Source of the DNA: Arthrobacter sp. ov407
GTDB taxonomy: Bacteria; Actinomycetota; Actinomycetes; Actinomycetales; Micrococcaceae
DNA length: 64,000 bases
Assembly: GCF_900102895.1 (NCBI RefSeq)
Contig: NZ_FNGD01000004.1
Location: 1 to 64,000 of the forward strand
Direction of reading: 5' to 3'
Made by a program: the position numbers and the translations under genes. Position 1 is the first letter of the stretch; every line of letters begins with the position of its first letter. The notes beneath the pieces were generated by a model. It was not told where the DNA came from. It ran no database searches and saw only the letters and a program-made list of their open reading frames with translations. Positions 19,574-28,833 of the stretch are shown here, in pieces.

Positions 19574-20275
19574 TTACGCTTCTCCTCTGATCATTCGAAT
19601 AAACAGTTCATGCACGCGCCTTTCCCCCGTCACTTCCGGGTGGAAGGAGGTGGCCAGCAGCTTGCCGGAACGCACTGCAACAATTCTAGCCGTCCCGTCC
19701 AGTGATTCGGGGTGGCCGGCTTTGGACGGTTCCACCTGGGCAAGGACTTCCACGCCGTCGCCGACGCGCTCCACCCAGGGCCCGCGGATGAAGACAGCGT
19801 GGACCGGGGCCACGGCTCCGCCGGCGGCACTGAACTCCAGCCCCCGGAAGTCGAGATCCGTCTCGAAGGACTCGCGCTGCCGGCCAAAGGCGTTGCGGCG
19901 CACGGTGATGTCGAGTCCGCCGAATGTCTGCTGCGGGTTTCCTGCCAGGTCCGTCGCCGGGTCCGCAATTTCGTCGGCCAGCAGGATCATCCCGGCGCAC
20001 GAGCCGTACACGGGCAGGCCGCCCTGGATGCATTCGCGCAGCGGATCCCGGAGCCCGAAAATCCTGGAGAGCTTGTCAATCGTGGTCGATTCGCCGCCGG
20101 GGATGATGAGCCCGTCCAGGCCGTCAAGTTCGGCGGGGCGGCGGATCCCGACGCCGGCGGCACCGGCGGTTTCCACGGCGTGCAGATGCTCCCGGAAATC
20201 GCCCTGGAGCGCCAGGACGCCAATCCGGAGACCCGAACCCGCGCGGGATTCAGGGGAAAAAGAGGGGGTGGTCAT
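19574..20275 (-). CDS. pdxT: Pyridoxal 5'-phosphate synthase glutaminase subunit PdxT
   Basis: Class I glutamine amidotransferase that supplies ammonia to PdxS for de novo vitamin B6 synthesis. Motifs: [17 protein letters not shown], the oxyanion strand [15 protein letters not shown], the nucleophile in [16 protein letters not shown], and the His-Glu pair in [21 protein letters not shown] take ATG 20275 as start; a GTG two codons upstream (20281) is an equal candidate. Unusually, pdxS is not adjacent but about 8 kb away, on the far side of seven unrelated genes. Confidence 0.95.
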   Translation of the reverse strand: MTTPSFSPESRAGSGLRIGVLALQGDFREHLHAVETAGAAGVGIRRPAELDGLDGLIIPGGESTTIDKLSRIFGLRDPLRECIQGGLPVYGSCAGMILLADEIADPATDLAGNPQQTFGGLDITVRRNAFGRQRESFETDLDFRGLEFSAAGGAVAPVHAVFIRGPWVERVGDGVEVLAQVEPSKAGHPESLDGTARIVAVRSGKLLATSFHPEVTGERRVHELFIRMIRGEA

Positions 20276-20378
20276 CCCCACAGCATAATGCTCTGCACCT
20301 GCGCGGTACGCATGGAGATCGCATGTCCGAGCCCCCGGCGTCCGGGGTCCATGCCTCTACTGGGATATATTACAGAGC

Positions 20379-21668
20379 ATGCTTTACTTCAGCGTTCCGC
20401 TCGGCAAGCTCGTCCGCCGGGTCTCCCGGCTCAGGGGCGGAGGCTCGGCCCTTCCCGGGCTTGTGGTCGAAAAAATCGATCCCGGTTTCATGCGGCGGAC
20501 ACTTTCCACGCTGCCGCTGGGGGTCGCCGTCGTCAGTGGCACGAACGGGAAAACCACCACCACGAAGATGGTGGTGGAACTGCTGGAGAGCCAGGGGCTG
20601 AAGGTCTTCACGAACCGCACCGGCAGCAACTTCACCCGCGGCGTGGCCGCGGCGCTCCTGGGCGAGGTGGACTGGCGGGGCCGGCTCGATGCCGACGTCG
20701 CGGTCCTGGAACTGGACGAGGCGCATGCCGTGCACTTCGTCAACAAGGTCCCGCCGCGGTACAGCCTCCTGCTCAATGTCCTCCGCGACCAGCTGGACCG
20801 TTTCGGCGAGATCGACAAGACCGCCGAGCTGCTCCAGCACATCGCGTCCAAGACCACCGGAACCGTGGTCCTGAACCGGGAAGACCCCCGTGTGGCCCGG
20901 ATCGCCCAGACCCTGGCCGGGCCGGAGGTGCTCTACTTCGGGCTGGACGATTCCCTGCTGAGCACCTTCCCCAACGACGATGACATGCGCGCCGCCCCGG
21001 GGAGCCCGGTGCCTCCCGCCCCCGCCCGGCCGGCCGCCGACGTCGTGCTGCGCCGAGTGGGCGCCGACGACGCCGATTTCGAATACGACGGCGCGACTGT
21101 CACCACGGCAATGAAGCTGCGCGGCGTCTACAACATCTTCAATGCCGCCGCCGCGCTGACCCTGGCCCGCGGCGTCTCCGGCGCCCGCGGCACCGGTACC
21201 GACCAGGCCGGCCTACTCACGGCGCTGTCCAAGGTGGCGCCGGCATTCGGCCGCGGCGAAAGCCTCGTGGTCGACGGCCTGCCTCTGGAGCTGGTGCTGG
21301 TCAAGAACCCCAGCGGTTTCCGGCTCGGCCTGAAATCATTCCCGGCCGCCGGGTACGCCACGATGATCGCGATCAATGACAATTACGCTGACGGCCGGGA
21401 CATGTCCTGGCTGTGGGACGTCGAATTCGATACGCTCCGCAACGGCGGCGTTGACCAGCTCACGGGCTCCCGCGCATACGATATGGCGCTGCGGCTGCAG
21501 TACGACGACGTCGCCATCGGCGCCGTCGATCCGGAGATCGCGCCGGCACTGGCAGCGTTCATCCGCGGCGGCCAGGGCAAGCCGAAGAGGATCTTCTGCA
21601 CTTACACGGCCATGCTGGCCATCCGCCGCGAGCTGTCCAAAATCACCACAGTGGAGGTGGTCTCATGA
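20379..21668 (+). CDS. murT: Lipid II isoglutaminyl synthase, Mur-ligase subunit MurT
   Basis: A 429-residue Mur ligase-like enzyme that with GatD amidates the D-Glu of lipid II to isoglutamine. The ATP-binding loop is GVAVVSGTNGKTTTTKMVVE. Further motifs are VLELDEAHAVHFVNKVPPR, LLNVLRDQLDRFGEIDKTAE and NREDPRVARIAQTLAG. A C-terminal DUF1727 domain has NPSGFRLGLKSF and the ligase-type DNYADGRDMSWLWDVEF. The stop overlaps gatD by four bases (ATGA). Confidence 0.95.
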   Translation: MLYFSVPLGKLVRRVSRLRGGGSALPGLVVEKIDPGFMRRTLSTLPLGVAVVSGTNGKTTTTKMVVELLESQGLKVFTNRTGSNFTRGVAAALLGEVDWRGRLDADVAVLELDEAHAVHFVNKVPPRYSLLLNVLRDQLDRFGEIDKTAELLQHIASKTTGTVVLNREDPRVARIAQTLAGPEVLYFGLDDSLLSTFPNDDDMRAAPGSPVPPAPARPAADVVLRRVGADDADFEYDGATVTTAMKLRGVYNIFNAAAALTLARGVSGARGTGTDQAGLLTALSKVAPAFGRGESLVVDGLPLELVLVKNPSGFRLGLKSFPAAGYATMIAINDNYADGRDMSWLWDVEFDTLRNGGVDQLTGSRAYDMALRLQYDDVAIGAVDPEIAPALAAFIRGGQGKPKRIFCTYTAMLAIRRELSKITTVEVVS

Positions 21669-22462
21669 CCCCGCGGTCCCCCGAAACCCCGCACGAGCTC
21701 TCCTTTGGGCACGAACTTCCGCCCGAAGATTCCGCGGCCCCCAGCAAGGGAACCATCCGGGTCCTGCAGCTATACCCGCGGGACATGAACATCTACGGCG
21801 ACTGGGGCAATGCCCTGGTCATCGCCCAGCGCCTGCGCTGGCACGGCTACACGCCGGAACTGCTCGAATACAACGTCGGTGACCCGTTCCCTGAAGACGT
21901 GGACCTGATTGTCGGTGGCGGCGGACAGGACAGCGGACAGCTCGTCATCCAGGACGATCTCCTCTCGCGCGAGTCCACCCTGAAACAACTGGCCGACGAC
22001 GGCACCCCGATGCTCGTGATCTGCGGGCTGTACCAGCTTTTCGGGAAATTCTTCAAGACCCGGCTCGGCTCGGTCCTCCCCGGCATCGGCATCCTGGACG
22101 TGGAGACCCACGGCACCGACGAACGCCTGATCGGGAACGTCACCGTCTCCTCGCCCGAGTTCGGCAGCATCCTGGGCTATGAGAACCACAGCGGCCAGAC
22201 CACACTGGGACCCGGCGTCGAACCGCTCGGAACCACCGCCAAGGGCACCGGCAACAACAGCGCCGACGGCCAGGAAGGCGCCCGCTACCGCAACGTCGTG
22301 GCGAGCTACCTGCACGGGTCGCTGCTGCCCAAGAACCCGGCCCTCGCGGACTTCCTGATCCGTACCGCCGTCGAACGCAAATATGGCAGCTTCACGCCGG
22401 GCACCCCGGACGACTCCTACGCGGTGCTGGCGCGTGAACACGCCGCCCGCCGGCCCCGCTGA
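21665..22462 (+). CDS. gatD: Lipid II isoglutaminyl synthase, glutaminase subunit GatD
   Basis: Glutamine amidotransferase of the CobB/CobQ-like type, 265 residues, that feeds ammonia to MurT. The nucleophile region is TPMLVICGLYQLFGKFF, and the catalytic His lies in NVVASYLHGSLLPKNPALAD. Other conserved stretches are VDLIVGGGGQDSGQLVIQDD and ILGYENHSGQTTLGPG. It is translationally coupled to murT, the order seen in Staphylococcus and actinobacteria. Confidence 0.95.
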   Translation: MTPRSPETPHELSFGHELPPEDSAAPSKGTIRVLQLYPRDMNIYGDWGNALVIAQRLRWHGYTPELLEYNVGDPFPEDVDLIVGGGGQDSGQLVIQDDLLSRESTLKQLADDGTPMLVICGLYQLFGKFFKTRLGSVLPGIGILDVETHGTDERLIGNVTVSSPEFGSILGYENHSGQTTLGPGVEPLGTTAKGTGNNSADGQEGARYRNVVASYLHGSLLPKNPALADFLIRTAVERKYGSFTPGTPDDSYAVLAREHAARRPR

Positions 22463-22466
22463 CCAG

Positions 22467-22955
22467 ATGGCAGGCACGCCTGGCGGCACGATCCTGATTG
22501 GGCGCGACACCCCGGAACGGGAGGACGTCCAACAGCTTCTGGGCGAGCACCTCGCCGACATGTACGCGACCTCGCCGCCGGAAAGCGTCCACGCCCTTGA
22601 TCCCGCCGCCTTGGCCGGACCGGGCATCAGCTTCTGGACCGCCCGGGAGGGCTCACGACTGTTGGGCTGCGCGGCGCTGAAACACCTGGCTCCGGGCGAG
22701 GCTGAGATCAAGTCGATGCGCACCGCGGCAGCAGCGCGCGGGCGCGGCGTTGCCTCGGCGCTGCTCCGTCACCTCCTGGCGGAGGCCCGGCACAGCGGCT
22801 ACCGGCGGTTGTTCCTGGCGACGGGGAGCCAGGAGTTTTTCGCTCCCGCGCGGCGGCTGTACGAGCGGCACGGCTTCGCGGACTGCCCGCCGTTCGCCGG
22901 TTACGAGCTCGATCCCAACAGCGTCTTCATGTCCTTGCTCCTCGACGCCGCCTAG
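22467..22955 (+). CDS. GNAT family N-acetyltransferase
   Basis: Small 162-residue acetyltransferase. The CoA-binding motif is EIKSMRTAAAARGRGVASAL, followed by GYRRLFLATGSQEFFAPARR and LYERHGFADCPPFAGY. I chose ATG 22467 because an upstream ATG at 22383 lies inside gatD and adds a non-conserved extension. It begins five bases after gatD and may be cotranscribed with murT-gatD. The substrate is unknown. Confidence 0.85.
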   Translation: MAGTPGGTILIGRDTPEREDVQQLLGEHLADMYATSPPESVHALDPAALAGPGISFWTAREGSRLLGCAALKHLAPGEAEIKSMRTAAAARGRGVASALLRHLLAEARHSGYRRLFLATGSQEFFAPARRLYERHGFADCPPFAGYELDPNSVFMSLLLDAA

Positions 22956-22984
22956 CTGCGCGGGAGCTGGCCGCCAATGGCCGC

Positions 22985-23497
22985 CTAACGGCCGGTTACG
23001 GACCGAATTTCCAGGCCCTCGTCGGGCCCTGGAGGTTCGAAGATGCCGGCCAGATGCCGCACACCGCCCTCCTCCAGCCGGTGGGACCAAGGATCCCCAT
23101 CCGCGGCTCTTCTGCCAACACGCTCAATGGCGGCGTCCAAAGGTGTACGGACGTGGTGCAGCACAGCGGGGAATCCCGCGGCTCTTGCCTTGTCCCTCCA
23201 GACTGCGCGTCTAGCGCGGCTCCACTGGTTCCAGTCCAGAACTACGTCCGTGCCGGAATGCAGTACTTGCCGCGCGGTATCCCAGATCAGGAGTTTGCAG
23301 GACTCGGCAAGGTCACCGTATTCCGCGGCTGCGAAGTGGACTCCGGGATAGAGCCGCAGCATCCATTCGTCCAGGCTGAAGCGCGCTGCCGGAAGTTCCG
23401 TCTGAAGTTCCCTGGCCAGTGCCGTCTTGCCTGCACCGTTGAGGCCACAGAGCAGATGGATAGTGGGGGGCAGACGGACCGTGGGGAGCAGATGCAT
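22985..23497 (-). CDS. P-loop kinase-like ATPase
   Basis: Protein of 170 residues with a Walker A motif (IHLLCGLNGAGKTALARELQ) and a kinase-like lid. It looks like the AAA_33/zeta-toxin-like group of small P-loop kinases: SLDEWMLRLYP resembles their substrate-binding Asp-Glu, and DVVLDWNQWSRARRAVWRDK resembles their catalytic strand. No antitoxin-like gene is adjacent, so a housekeeping or antibiotic/nucleotide kinase role is as likely as a toxin. It is the last of three minus-strand genes, eight bases after the alpha/beta hydrolase. Confidence 0.75.
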   Translation of the reverse strand: MHLLPTVRLPPTIHLLCGLNGAGKTALARELQTELPAARFSLDEWMLRLYPGVHFAAAEYGDLAESCKLLIWDTARQVLHSGTDVVLDWNQWSRARRAVWRDKARAAGFPAVLHHVRTPLDAAIERVGRRAADGDPWSHRLEEGGVRHLAGIFEPPGPDEGLEIRSVTGR

Positions 23498-23504
23498 CGC
23501 CAGC

Positions 23505-24356
23505 TTACGGTGTTGTCTGCGGCTGCCGCAGCAGTGCCGCGAATTCGGCCGGCCGGGTCACGGGCCACCAATGGCCGCCGTCGACCCTCGTCACGGTCAC
23601 GTCGTCCACCCACGTTTCGAGCCCCTCCACGAGGGCCGGCCCGAGGAACTGATCCTTCAGCGGCACCACCACGTGGACGGGCATCGTCACGCGGCCGCCT
23701 GCCGGCCAGTTCGCGGCCGAGAAGAAGTTGGCGCGATAGAGCGCCAGCCCCCGGATGGGATCATCGCCGACGTCGCGCTTCGCCGTCCGCTCGTAGCGTT
23801 TGGTGAGGAACAGGCGCCAGGCGGCCTCCGGCAGCTGGGGCACGAGGAACGCTGCGATGTACCAGCTCCGGGCCAGTTGCCCAGCCAGCTGCGGCCACGC
23901 GCGGGGACGCGCATACCGGCTTCGCACCCAGCGGGCAAAGTGCCGCAGGTCCGGGCCCGAGATGCTCGTGTACCGGCCGATCAGGCCGGCTGCCCTGCGG
24001 TCCTGGACGGCGGCCCAGCCCTGGATCGATCCCCAGTCATGGCCCACGAGATGGATGTCCGTGGCGCCGACAGCAGCAAGCACTGCGAGCGTGTCATCCA
24101 CGAGCGTCTTCAGGGTGAAGTCCCTGGGGAAGCCGATGACGGCGGAGGCGCCCGCGTTCCGGGTGTCATAGGCCACCACGTGATGCGTCCGTGCGAGCTC
24201 GCGGATGGCCGGGAGGAACACCCGGTGGTCATCGGGGTAGCCGTGCACGAGGAGCAGCGTGGGCACCTCGGGTCCCGGCTCCGGGCCGTACTCAAACACA
24301 GCCAGCTCAGCCCCGTGCGACGCGACGGTACGCCGCCGTTCGTTGATCATCTCCAT
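23505..24356 (-). CDS. Alpha/beta hydrolase
   Basis: Soluble hydrolase of 283 residues with the epoxide-hydrolase/haloalkane-like layout. The oxyanion region is TLLLVHGYPDDHRVFLPAI, the nucleophile elbow is DIHLVGHDWGSIQGWAAVQ with Asp in the nucleophile position, and the late His is in VTRVDGGHWWPVTRPAEFAA. The GHDWG nucleophile favours an epoxide hydrolase-type mechanism. I start at ATG 24356, eleven bases after the CapA stop; an open frame extends far upstream through capA and is not real. The substrate is unknown. Confidence 0.85.
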   Translation of the reverse strand: MEMINERRRTVASHGAELAVFEYGPEPGPEVPTLLLVHGYPDDHRVFLPAIRELARTHHVVAYDTRNAGASAVIGFPRDFTLKTLVDDTLAVLAAVGATDIHLVGHDWGSIQGWAAVQDRRAAGLIGRYTSISGPDLRHFARWVRSRYARPRAWPQLAGQLARSWYIAAFLVPQLPEAAWRLFLTKRYERTAKRDVGDDPIRGLALYRANFFSAANWPAGGRVTMPVHVVVPLKDQFLGPALVEGLETWVDDVTVTRVDGGHWWPVTRPAEFAALLRQPQTTP

Positions 24357-24367
24357 GCTGCCCAAGC

Positions 24368-25639
24368 TTAGGGCTTCCGGGAAAGAATCAGCTCGTGGGC
24401 GCCCGCCGCCGGGGCGCCCATCGACTCCACCACGGCCGTTGTGCGCCGGCGCGTGGCGGCGTCCGCCGCCGTACCTGCGCAGCGGCCCTGCGGCGCGTCG
24501 GCAGCCACCGAACACCAGCGGTAGGGTCCGCGGACCACCACCGACGGCGCCCAGGCCAGGTCCGAGGCAGCCCAGGCCCCGGCCGCATCCTGGCTGAACT
24601 GCACCCGGACCAACAGGCCCTCGTTGTTTACCACGAACGACGGCGAGAGTTCGGTGATGCCGTTGCCGAGCCCGTACACAATCCACGTTCCCTTGTACTT
24701 CTCGATCGGCAGCACCGAATGGCTGTGGTGACCGTAGATCATGCTGAACTGGCCGCTGTCCACGAGCGTATGGGCGACCTCCCGCTGCTGGACGTTCGGC
24801 TCACTGGAGTACTCATCGCCGGCGTGCATGACCCCCAGCACGATGTCCGCGCCCAATGCCCGGGCCCTGCGCGCCTTGGAAATCATTGCGGCCGGATCGA
24901 GCAGGTCGACCTGCCAGGACTGCTCGGCACGCAGCCCATTGAGGCCGTACGCGGCATCGACGACGGCGATTTTGGCCGCTGCGGTCTGCAGGATCAGCAC
25001 TCCCTTCGACTCCGCCTCGGTCCGGTATGAGCCCGTGTGCCGCAGCCCGGCGGCGTCGAGGGCGTCCAGGGTGCGGACGAGGCCCGCGCTGCCACGGTCA
25101 ACGGTGTGGTTGCTGGCCGTCGTGCAGGCCTGATAGCCCACACCCCGGACGGCCGTGACGATCTGCGGCGGAACGTTGAAGGAGGGGTACCCGGAGAACG
25201 GTCCGTCCGGGCCCGCCACCGGGGTTTCAAGATGGCAGATCGCCACGTCGCTCTGCTCGATGTAGCGCCGCTGGCCCTCCAGCAACGGCCCGAAGTCCAG
25301 CCCCGCCGCACCGGCAGCGCGGGCGTCCTCGCGTGCCTGCTGCCAGAGCTGGGGGTGAACCAGCATGTCCCCGGTGACCAGGACGGAGGTGCACCGGACG
25401 GCCGCACAGCCGGGACCCTTACCCGGCGTCGGCGTCGGGGTACGAGTCGGAGTCGGCGTCGGCGTGCCCGACGGCGGCCGGGCGCCGTCTGCCGCTCCCC
25501 CAGTGCTTCCGGTTGCCGACGAGGGACTTAGTCCGCCCGGCCCGGCGAGGAGTCCGCAAGATGTCAGCAGCGACGCGAGGACAACGCCCGTGGCAGCGGC
25601 AACGATCCGGCCACGCAGACCGGCACTGATTTTCCCCAT
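24368..25639 (-). CDS. CapA-family lipoprotein
   Basis: Predicted lipoprotein of 423 residues with the PGA_cap metallophosphatase-like fold of poly-gamma-glutamate capsule protein CapA. The signal peptide (GRIVAAATGVVLASLLTSCG) ends in a lipobox with Cys. A Thr-Pro repeat linker (TPTPTRTPTPTP) follows, then the core motifs SVLVTGDMLVHP, VAICHLETPVAG, ASNHTVDRG, LGVMHAGDEYSSEPN, IYGHHSHSVLPIEKYKGTW and YGLGNGI. ATG 25639 has AGGA eight bases upstream and gives the best signal peptide. Capsule genes capB/capC are not present, so a function in polyglutamate synthesis is not implied. Confidence 0.85.
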   Translation of the reverse strand: MGKISAGLRGRIVAAATGVVLASLLTSCGLLAGPGGLSPSSATGSTGGAADGARPPSGTPTPTPTRTPTPTPGKGPGCAAVRCTSVLVTGDMLVHPQLWQQAREDARAAGAAGLDFGPLLEGQRRYIEQSDVAICHLETPVAGPDGPFSGYPSFNVPPQIVTAVRGVGYQACTTASNHTVDRGSAGLVRTLDALDAAGLRHTGSYRTEAESKGVLILQTAAAKIAVVDAAYGLNGLRAEQSWQVDLLDPAAMISKARRARALGADIVLGVMHAGDEYSSEPNVQQREVAHTLVDSGQFSMIYGHHSHSVLPIEKYKGTWIVYGLGNGITELSPSFVVNNEGLLVRVQFSQDAAGAWAASDLAWAPSVVVRGPYRWCSVAADAPQGRCAGTAADAATRRRTTAVVESMGAPAAGAHELILSRKP

Positions 25640-25721
25640 GCCGGCCATCCTACGGTGAGCGGAACCACAACACACGGAGGCGATCGTTGAGAACACGGGC
25701 CGTGCATGAAAGAGTCACTTC

Positions 25722-27734
25722 ATGACCAATCCCCTCCTGAGCCCCAGCACCCTGCCCTACGGCCTGCCACCCTTCGCGGACATCGAAGACGCGCACTACG
25801 CCGAGGCCGTTGAGGCAGGCCTGGCCGAGCATCTTGCCGAAATTCAGGCCATCGTGGCCGACCCGGCCGCCCCGAACTTCGAAAACACGGCCTTGGCGAT
25901 GGAACGCTCCGGCCGGCTGCTGGAACGGGCCGCCGCGTCCCTTTTCACCTTGGTTTCCGCGGACGCCTCGGATTCCATCCGGGATCTCGAGACCCGCCTG
26001 TCCCCGCTCTTTGCCGCCCACGAGGACGCCGTCTACCTCAACCGCGGGCTCTACGAACGCTTCGCTGCGCTGGACACAGCCGTCCTGGACGCGGAGTCCG
26101 CCCGGCTCGTGGAGGAGTACCTCAAGGAGTTCCGGGCCTCCGGCATCCAGCTGGACGACGCCGGCCAGGAGCGCCTCAAGGACGTCAACGCAGAGCTTTC
26201 CCGGCTCGGCACCGAGTTCGGCCAGCGCGTCAAGGAAGGCATGAAGTCCGCTGCCCTGCTGCTTGACGACGCCGCCGACCTCGCCGGCCTGCCCGCCGAC
26301 GACGTCGCCAGCGCCGCCGAGGCCGCCCGGACCGCCGGGCACGAGGGCAAGTTCCTGCTGACCCTGATCCAGCCAAGCAACCAGCCCGCCATGGCCGCGC
26401 TGGCGAACCGGGACGTCCGCCGGCGGCTCTACGAGGCCTCGATCGGCCGCGGCAGCGACGGCGGCAGCTTCGATGTGCTCGATCTGGTCAAGGACATGGT
26501 CCGGCTCCGCGCCGAGAAGGCCGGCCTGCTGGGGTTCGCGAACTTCGCCGAACTCAGTGTGGACCGGCAGACGGCACCGGACTTCCAGGCCGTTCAGGCC
26601 ATGATGAGCCGGCTGGCCCCGGCCGCCGTCCGCAACGCCGACGCCGAGGCCGAGGCGCTGGCCGAGGCCGCCGGCCACCCCCTCGAGGCCTGGGACTGGG
26701 CGTACTACTCGGCCAAGGTCAAGCGCGAGCGGTATGCCGTGGATGAGCAGGCCCTGCGCCCCTACTTTGAGCTGGACCGGGTGTTGAACGACGGTGTGTT
26801 CTTCGCGGCGACCGCCCTGTACGGCGTCACCTTCCACGAACGCGCCGATCTCGCCGGCTACCACCCGGACGTGCGCGTCTGGGAGGTGAGGAATTCCGAC
26901 GGCACGGACCTGGGCTTGTTCCTCGGCGACTACTACACGCGGGAGACGAAGCGCGGGGGCGCGTGGATGAATTCCCTCGTGGAGCAGTCCGGGCTGCTGA
27001 ACACCCGTCCGGTGGTGATCAACAACCTCAACATCTCCAAGCCGCCGGCCGGCGAGCCCACCCTGCTGACGCTGGATGAACTCCGCACCACGTTCCACGA
27101 GTTCGGCCATGCCCTGCACGGCTTGTTTTCCGCCGTCACATATCCGCGGTTCTCCGGCACCAACGTGCCGCGGGACTTCGTGGAATACCCTTCGCAGGTC
27201 AACGAAATGTGGATTATGTGGCCCGAGGTCCTGGCCAACTATGCGCGGCACCATGCGACCGGCGAACCCCTGCCGCAGGAAACCGTGGACAAGCTCAACG
27301 CCGCACAGCTCTGGGGCGAAGGCTTCGGCACCACGGAATACCTCGGCGCGGCCCTGCTGGACCTGGCGTGGCATGTCCTGGACGGCTCCGATGTCCCGGA
27401 CGACGTCCTCGAGTTCGAAGCGAAGGCACTGGCCGCGGCCGGCGTGGCGCACAGCCTTATCCCGCCGCGCTACCGGACAGGCTACTTCCAGCACATCTTC
27501 GCCGGCGGCTGGTACGCCGCCGGCTACTACTCCTACATCTGGAGCGAAGTCCTGGACGCCGACACCGTGGAATGGTTCAAGGAAAACGGCGGCATCAGCC
27601 GCGCCAACGGCGATTTCTTCCGGGCCGAACTGCTTTCCCGCGGCAACAGCCGGGACCCGCTGGAGTCATTCCGCGCCTTCCGGGGCCGGGACGCGGATCT
27701 CGGGCCGCTGCTGAAGCGCCGCGGCCTCGACTAA
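25722..27734 (+). CDS. M3-family zinc metallopeptidase (Dcp/OpdA-like)
   Basis: Cytoplasmic oligopeptidase of 670 residues, the usual length for dipeptidyl carboxypeptidase/oligopeptidase A. The zinc site is the HEFGH of TTFHEFGHALHGLFSAV, with the third ligand region in DFVEYPSQVNEMWIMWPEV. Substrate-side motifs include YYTRETKRGGAWMNSLVEQ and HIFAGGWYAAGYYSYIWSEV. No signal peptide is seen. The gene stands alone between divergent and convergent neighbours and ends at a perfect 14-bp hairpin. Confidence 0.95.
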   Translation: MTNPLLSPSTLPYGLPPFADIEDAHYAEAVEAGLAEHLAEIQAIVADPAAPNFENTALAMERSGRLLERAAASLFTLVSADASDSIRDLETRLSPLFAAHEDAVYLNRGLYERFAALDTAVLDAESARLVEEYLKEFRASGIQLDDAGQERLKDVNAELSRLGTEFGQRVKEGMKSAALLLDDAADLAGLPADDVASAAEAARTAGHEGKFLLTLIQPSNQPAMAALANRDVRRRLYEASIGRGSDGGSFDVLDLVKDMVRLRAEKAGLLGFANFAELSVDRQTAPDFQAVQAMMSRLAPAAVRNADAEAEALAEAAGHPLEAWDWAYYSAKVKRERYAVDEQALRPYFELDRVLNDGVFFAATALYGVTFHERADLAGYHPDVRVWEVRNSDGTDLGLFLGDYYTRETKRGGAWMNSLVEQSGLLNTRPVVINNLNISKPPAGEPTLLTLDELRTTFHEFGHALHGLFSAVTYPRFSGTNVPRDFVEYPSQVNEMWIMWPEVLANYARHHATGEPLPQETVDKLNAAQLWGEGFGTTEYLGAALLDLAWHVLDGSDVPDDVLEFEAKALAAAGVAHSLIPPRYRTGYFQHIFAGGWYAAGYYSYIWSEVLDADTVEWFKENGGISRANGDFFRAELLSRGNSRDPLESFRAFRGRDADLGPLLKRRGLD

Positions 27735-27756
27735 CCCACGCAGAACGCAAACGACG

Positions 27757-27788
27757 CCGGCCCGTCACCTGGAAAGGTGACGGGCCGG
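27757..27788 (+). terminator. Perfect hairpin terminator after the M3 peptidase
   Basis: CCGGCCCGTCACCT at 27757-27770 pairs with 27775-27788 without mismatch around a GGAA tetraloop, 22 bases past the stop. Confidence 0.85.
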
Positions 27789-27823
27789 ACTCGTACTAAT
27801 ACTTCGGCGACAATCGCGCCCGA

Positions 27824-27901
27824 CTCTCTTGGCTTAATAAGAGAGACTGCAGAGGCTCCATGGATGAGGCGCCTTGGCGCCGAGTCTGTGGAGAAGCAGT
27901 C
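27824..27901. repeat. Nested inverted repeats after pdxS
   Basis: CTCTCTT at 27824-27830 is inverted at 27839-27845. Overlapping this, a three-tier structure pairs 27845-27850 with 27896-27901, 27856-27860 with 27889-27893, and GGCGCC at 27868-27873 with 27876-27881. It lies directly downstream of pdxS on the minus strand and could be a terminator or a cruciform-forming small repeat element. Confidence 0.45.
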
Positions 27902-27906
27902 GAACG

Positions 27907-28833
27907 TTACCAGCCGCGCTCGGCGAGGCGGTGCGGCTGCGGGATTTCGTCGACGTTGATCCCGACCATGGCCTCGCCCAGGCCGCGGGAGGCCTTTGCG
28001 ATCTCGTCCGGGTCATCGAAGAAGGTGGTGGCCTTCACGACGGCGGCGGCACGCTGGGCCGGGTTGCCGGACTTGAAGATGCCGGAGCCGACGAACACGC
28101 CGTCGGCGCCGAGCTGCATCATCATCGCGGCGTCGGCCGGGGTGGCGATACCGCCGGCGGTGAACAGCACCACGGGGAGCTTGCCGGTCGCGGCAACTTC
28201 CTTGACCAGTTCGTACGGTGCCTGCAGCTCCTTGGCCGCGACGTAGAGCTCGTCCTCGGCCATGCCGGCAAGCTTCTTGATCTCGGCGCGGATCTGGCGC
28301 ATGTGCGTGGTGGCGTTGGAGACGTCTCCGGTGCCGGCCTCACCCTTGGACCGGATCATCGCCGCGCCCTCGTTGATGCGGCGCAGGGCCTCACCGAGGT
28401 TGGTCGCACCGCAGACGAACGGAACGGTGAAGTTCCACTTGTCGATGTGGTTGGTGTAGTCGGCCGGGGTCAGGACCTCGGACTCGTCGATGTAGTCCAC
28501 GCCGAGGGACTGCAGGACCTGCGCCTCGACGAAGTGCCCGATCCGGGCCTTGGCCATGACGGGCACGGACACGGACGCGATGATCTTGTCGATCATGTCG
28601 GGATCGGACATGCGGGACACGCCGCCCTGGGCGCGGATATCGGCCGGAACGCGTTCCAGCGCCATCACGGCCACGGCACCGGCGTCTTCGGCGATGCGGG
28701 CCTGCTCGGCGTTGACGACGTCCATGATGACGCCGCCTTTGAGCATCTCAGCCATGCCGCGCTTGACGCGGCTGCTGCCCGTGACGTTCTTCGCGGACGC
28801 GCCGGCTTCGCTGCTTACCTCAGGTGTAGACAC
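27907..28833 (-). CDS. pdxS: Pyridoxal 5'-phosphate synthase subunit PdxS
   Basis: A 308-residue (beta/alpha)8 enzyme making PLP from ribose 5-phosphate, glyceraldehyde 3-phosphate and ammonia from PdxT. The first catalytic Lys region is [19 protein letters not shown] and the second is [19 protein letters not shown]. Phosphate-binding motifs are [17 protein letters not shown] and [17 protein letters not shown] 28833 is chosen because AGGGG lies upstream and the protein then starts near the conserved [19 protein letters not shown]; the frame is open further up. It is separated from pdxT, which is unusual. Confidence 0.95.
   Translation of the reverse strand: MSTPEVSSEAGASAKNVTGSSRVKRGMAEMLKGGVIMDVVNAEQARIAEDAGAVAVMALERVPADIRAQGGVSRMSDPDMIDKIIASVSVPVMAKARIGHFVEAQVLQSLGVDYIDESEVLTPADYTNHIDKWNFTVPFVCGATNLGEALRRINEGAAMIRSKGEAGTGDVSNATTHMRQIRAEIKKLAGMAEDELYVAAKELQAPYELVKEVAATGKLPVVLFTAGGIATPADAAMMMQLGADGVFVGSGIFKSGNPAQRAAAVVKATTFFDDPDEIAKASRGLGEAMVGINVDEIPQPHRLAERGW

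Noticed and set aside
22985-23497. Zeta-toxin of a toxin-antitoxin pair
   Set aside because: A P-loop kinase fold is visible, but no antitoxin gene lies next to it and the neighbours are enzymes in an apparent operon.
25425-25470. Repeated Thr-Pro codons in the CapA-like gene as a CRISPR or satellite repeat
   Set aside because: They encode an ordinary Thr-Pro linker after a lipoprotein signal; the units are irregular and coding.
24368-25639. Poly-gamma-glutamate capsule locus
   Set aside because: Only a CapA-like protein is present; no capB, capC or capE gene is nearby.
25650-27494. A 614-codon open frame on the minus strand opposite the M3 peptidase
   Set aside because: The plus strand holds all the metallopeptidase motifs. 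The antisense reading is a shadow that also runs past the peptidase start.
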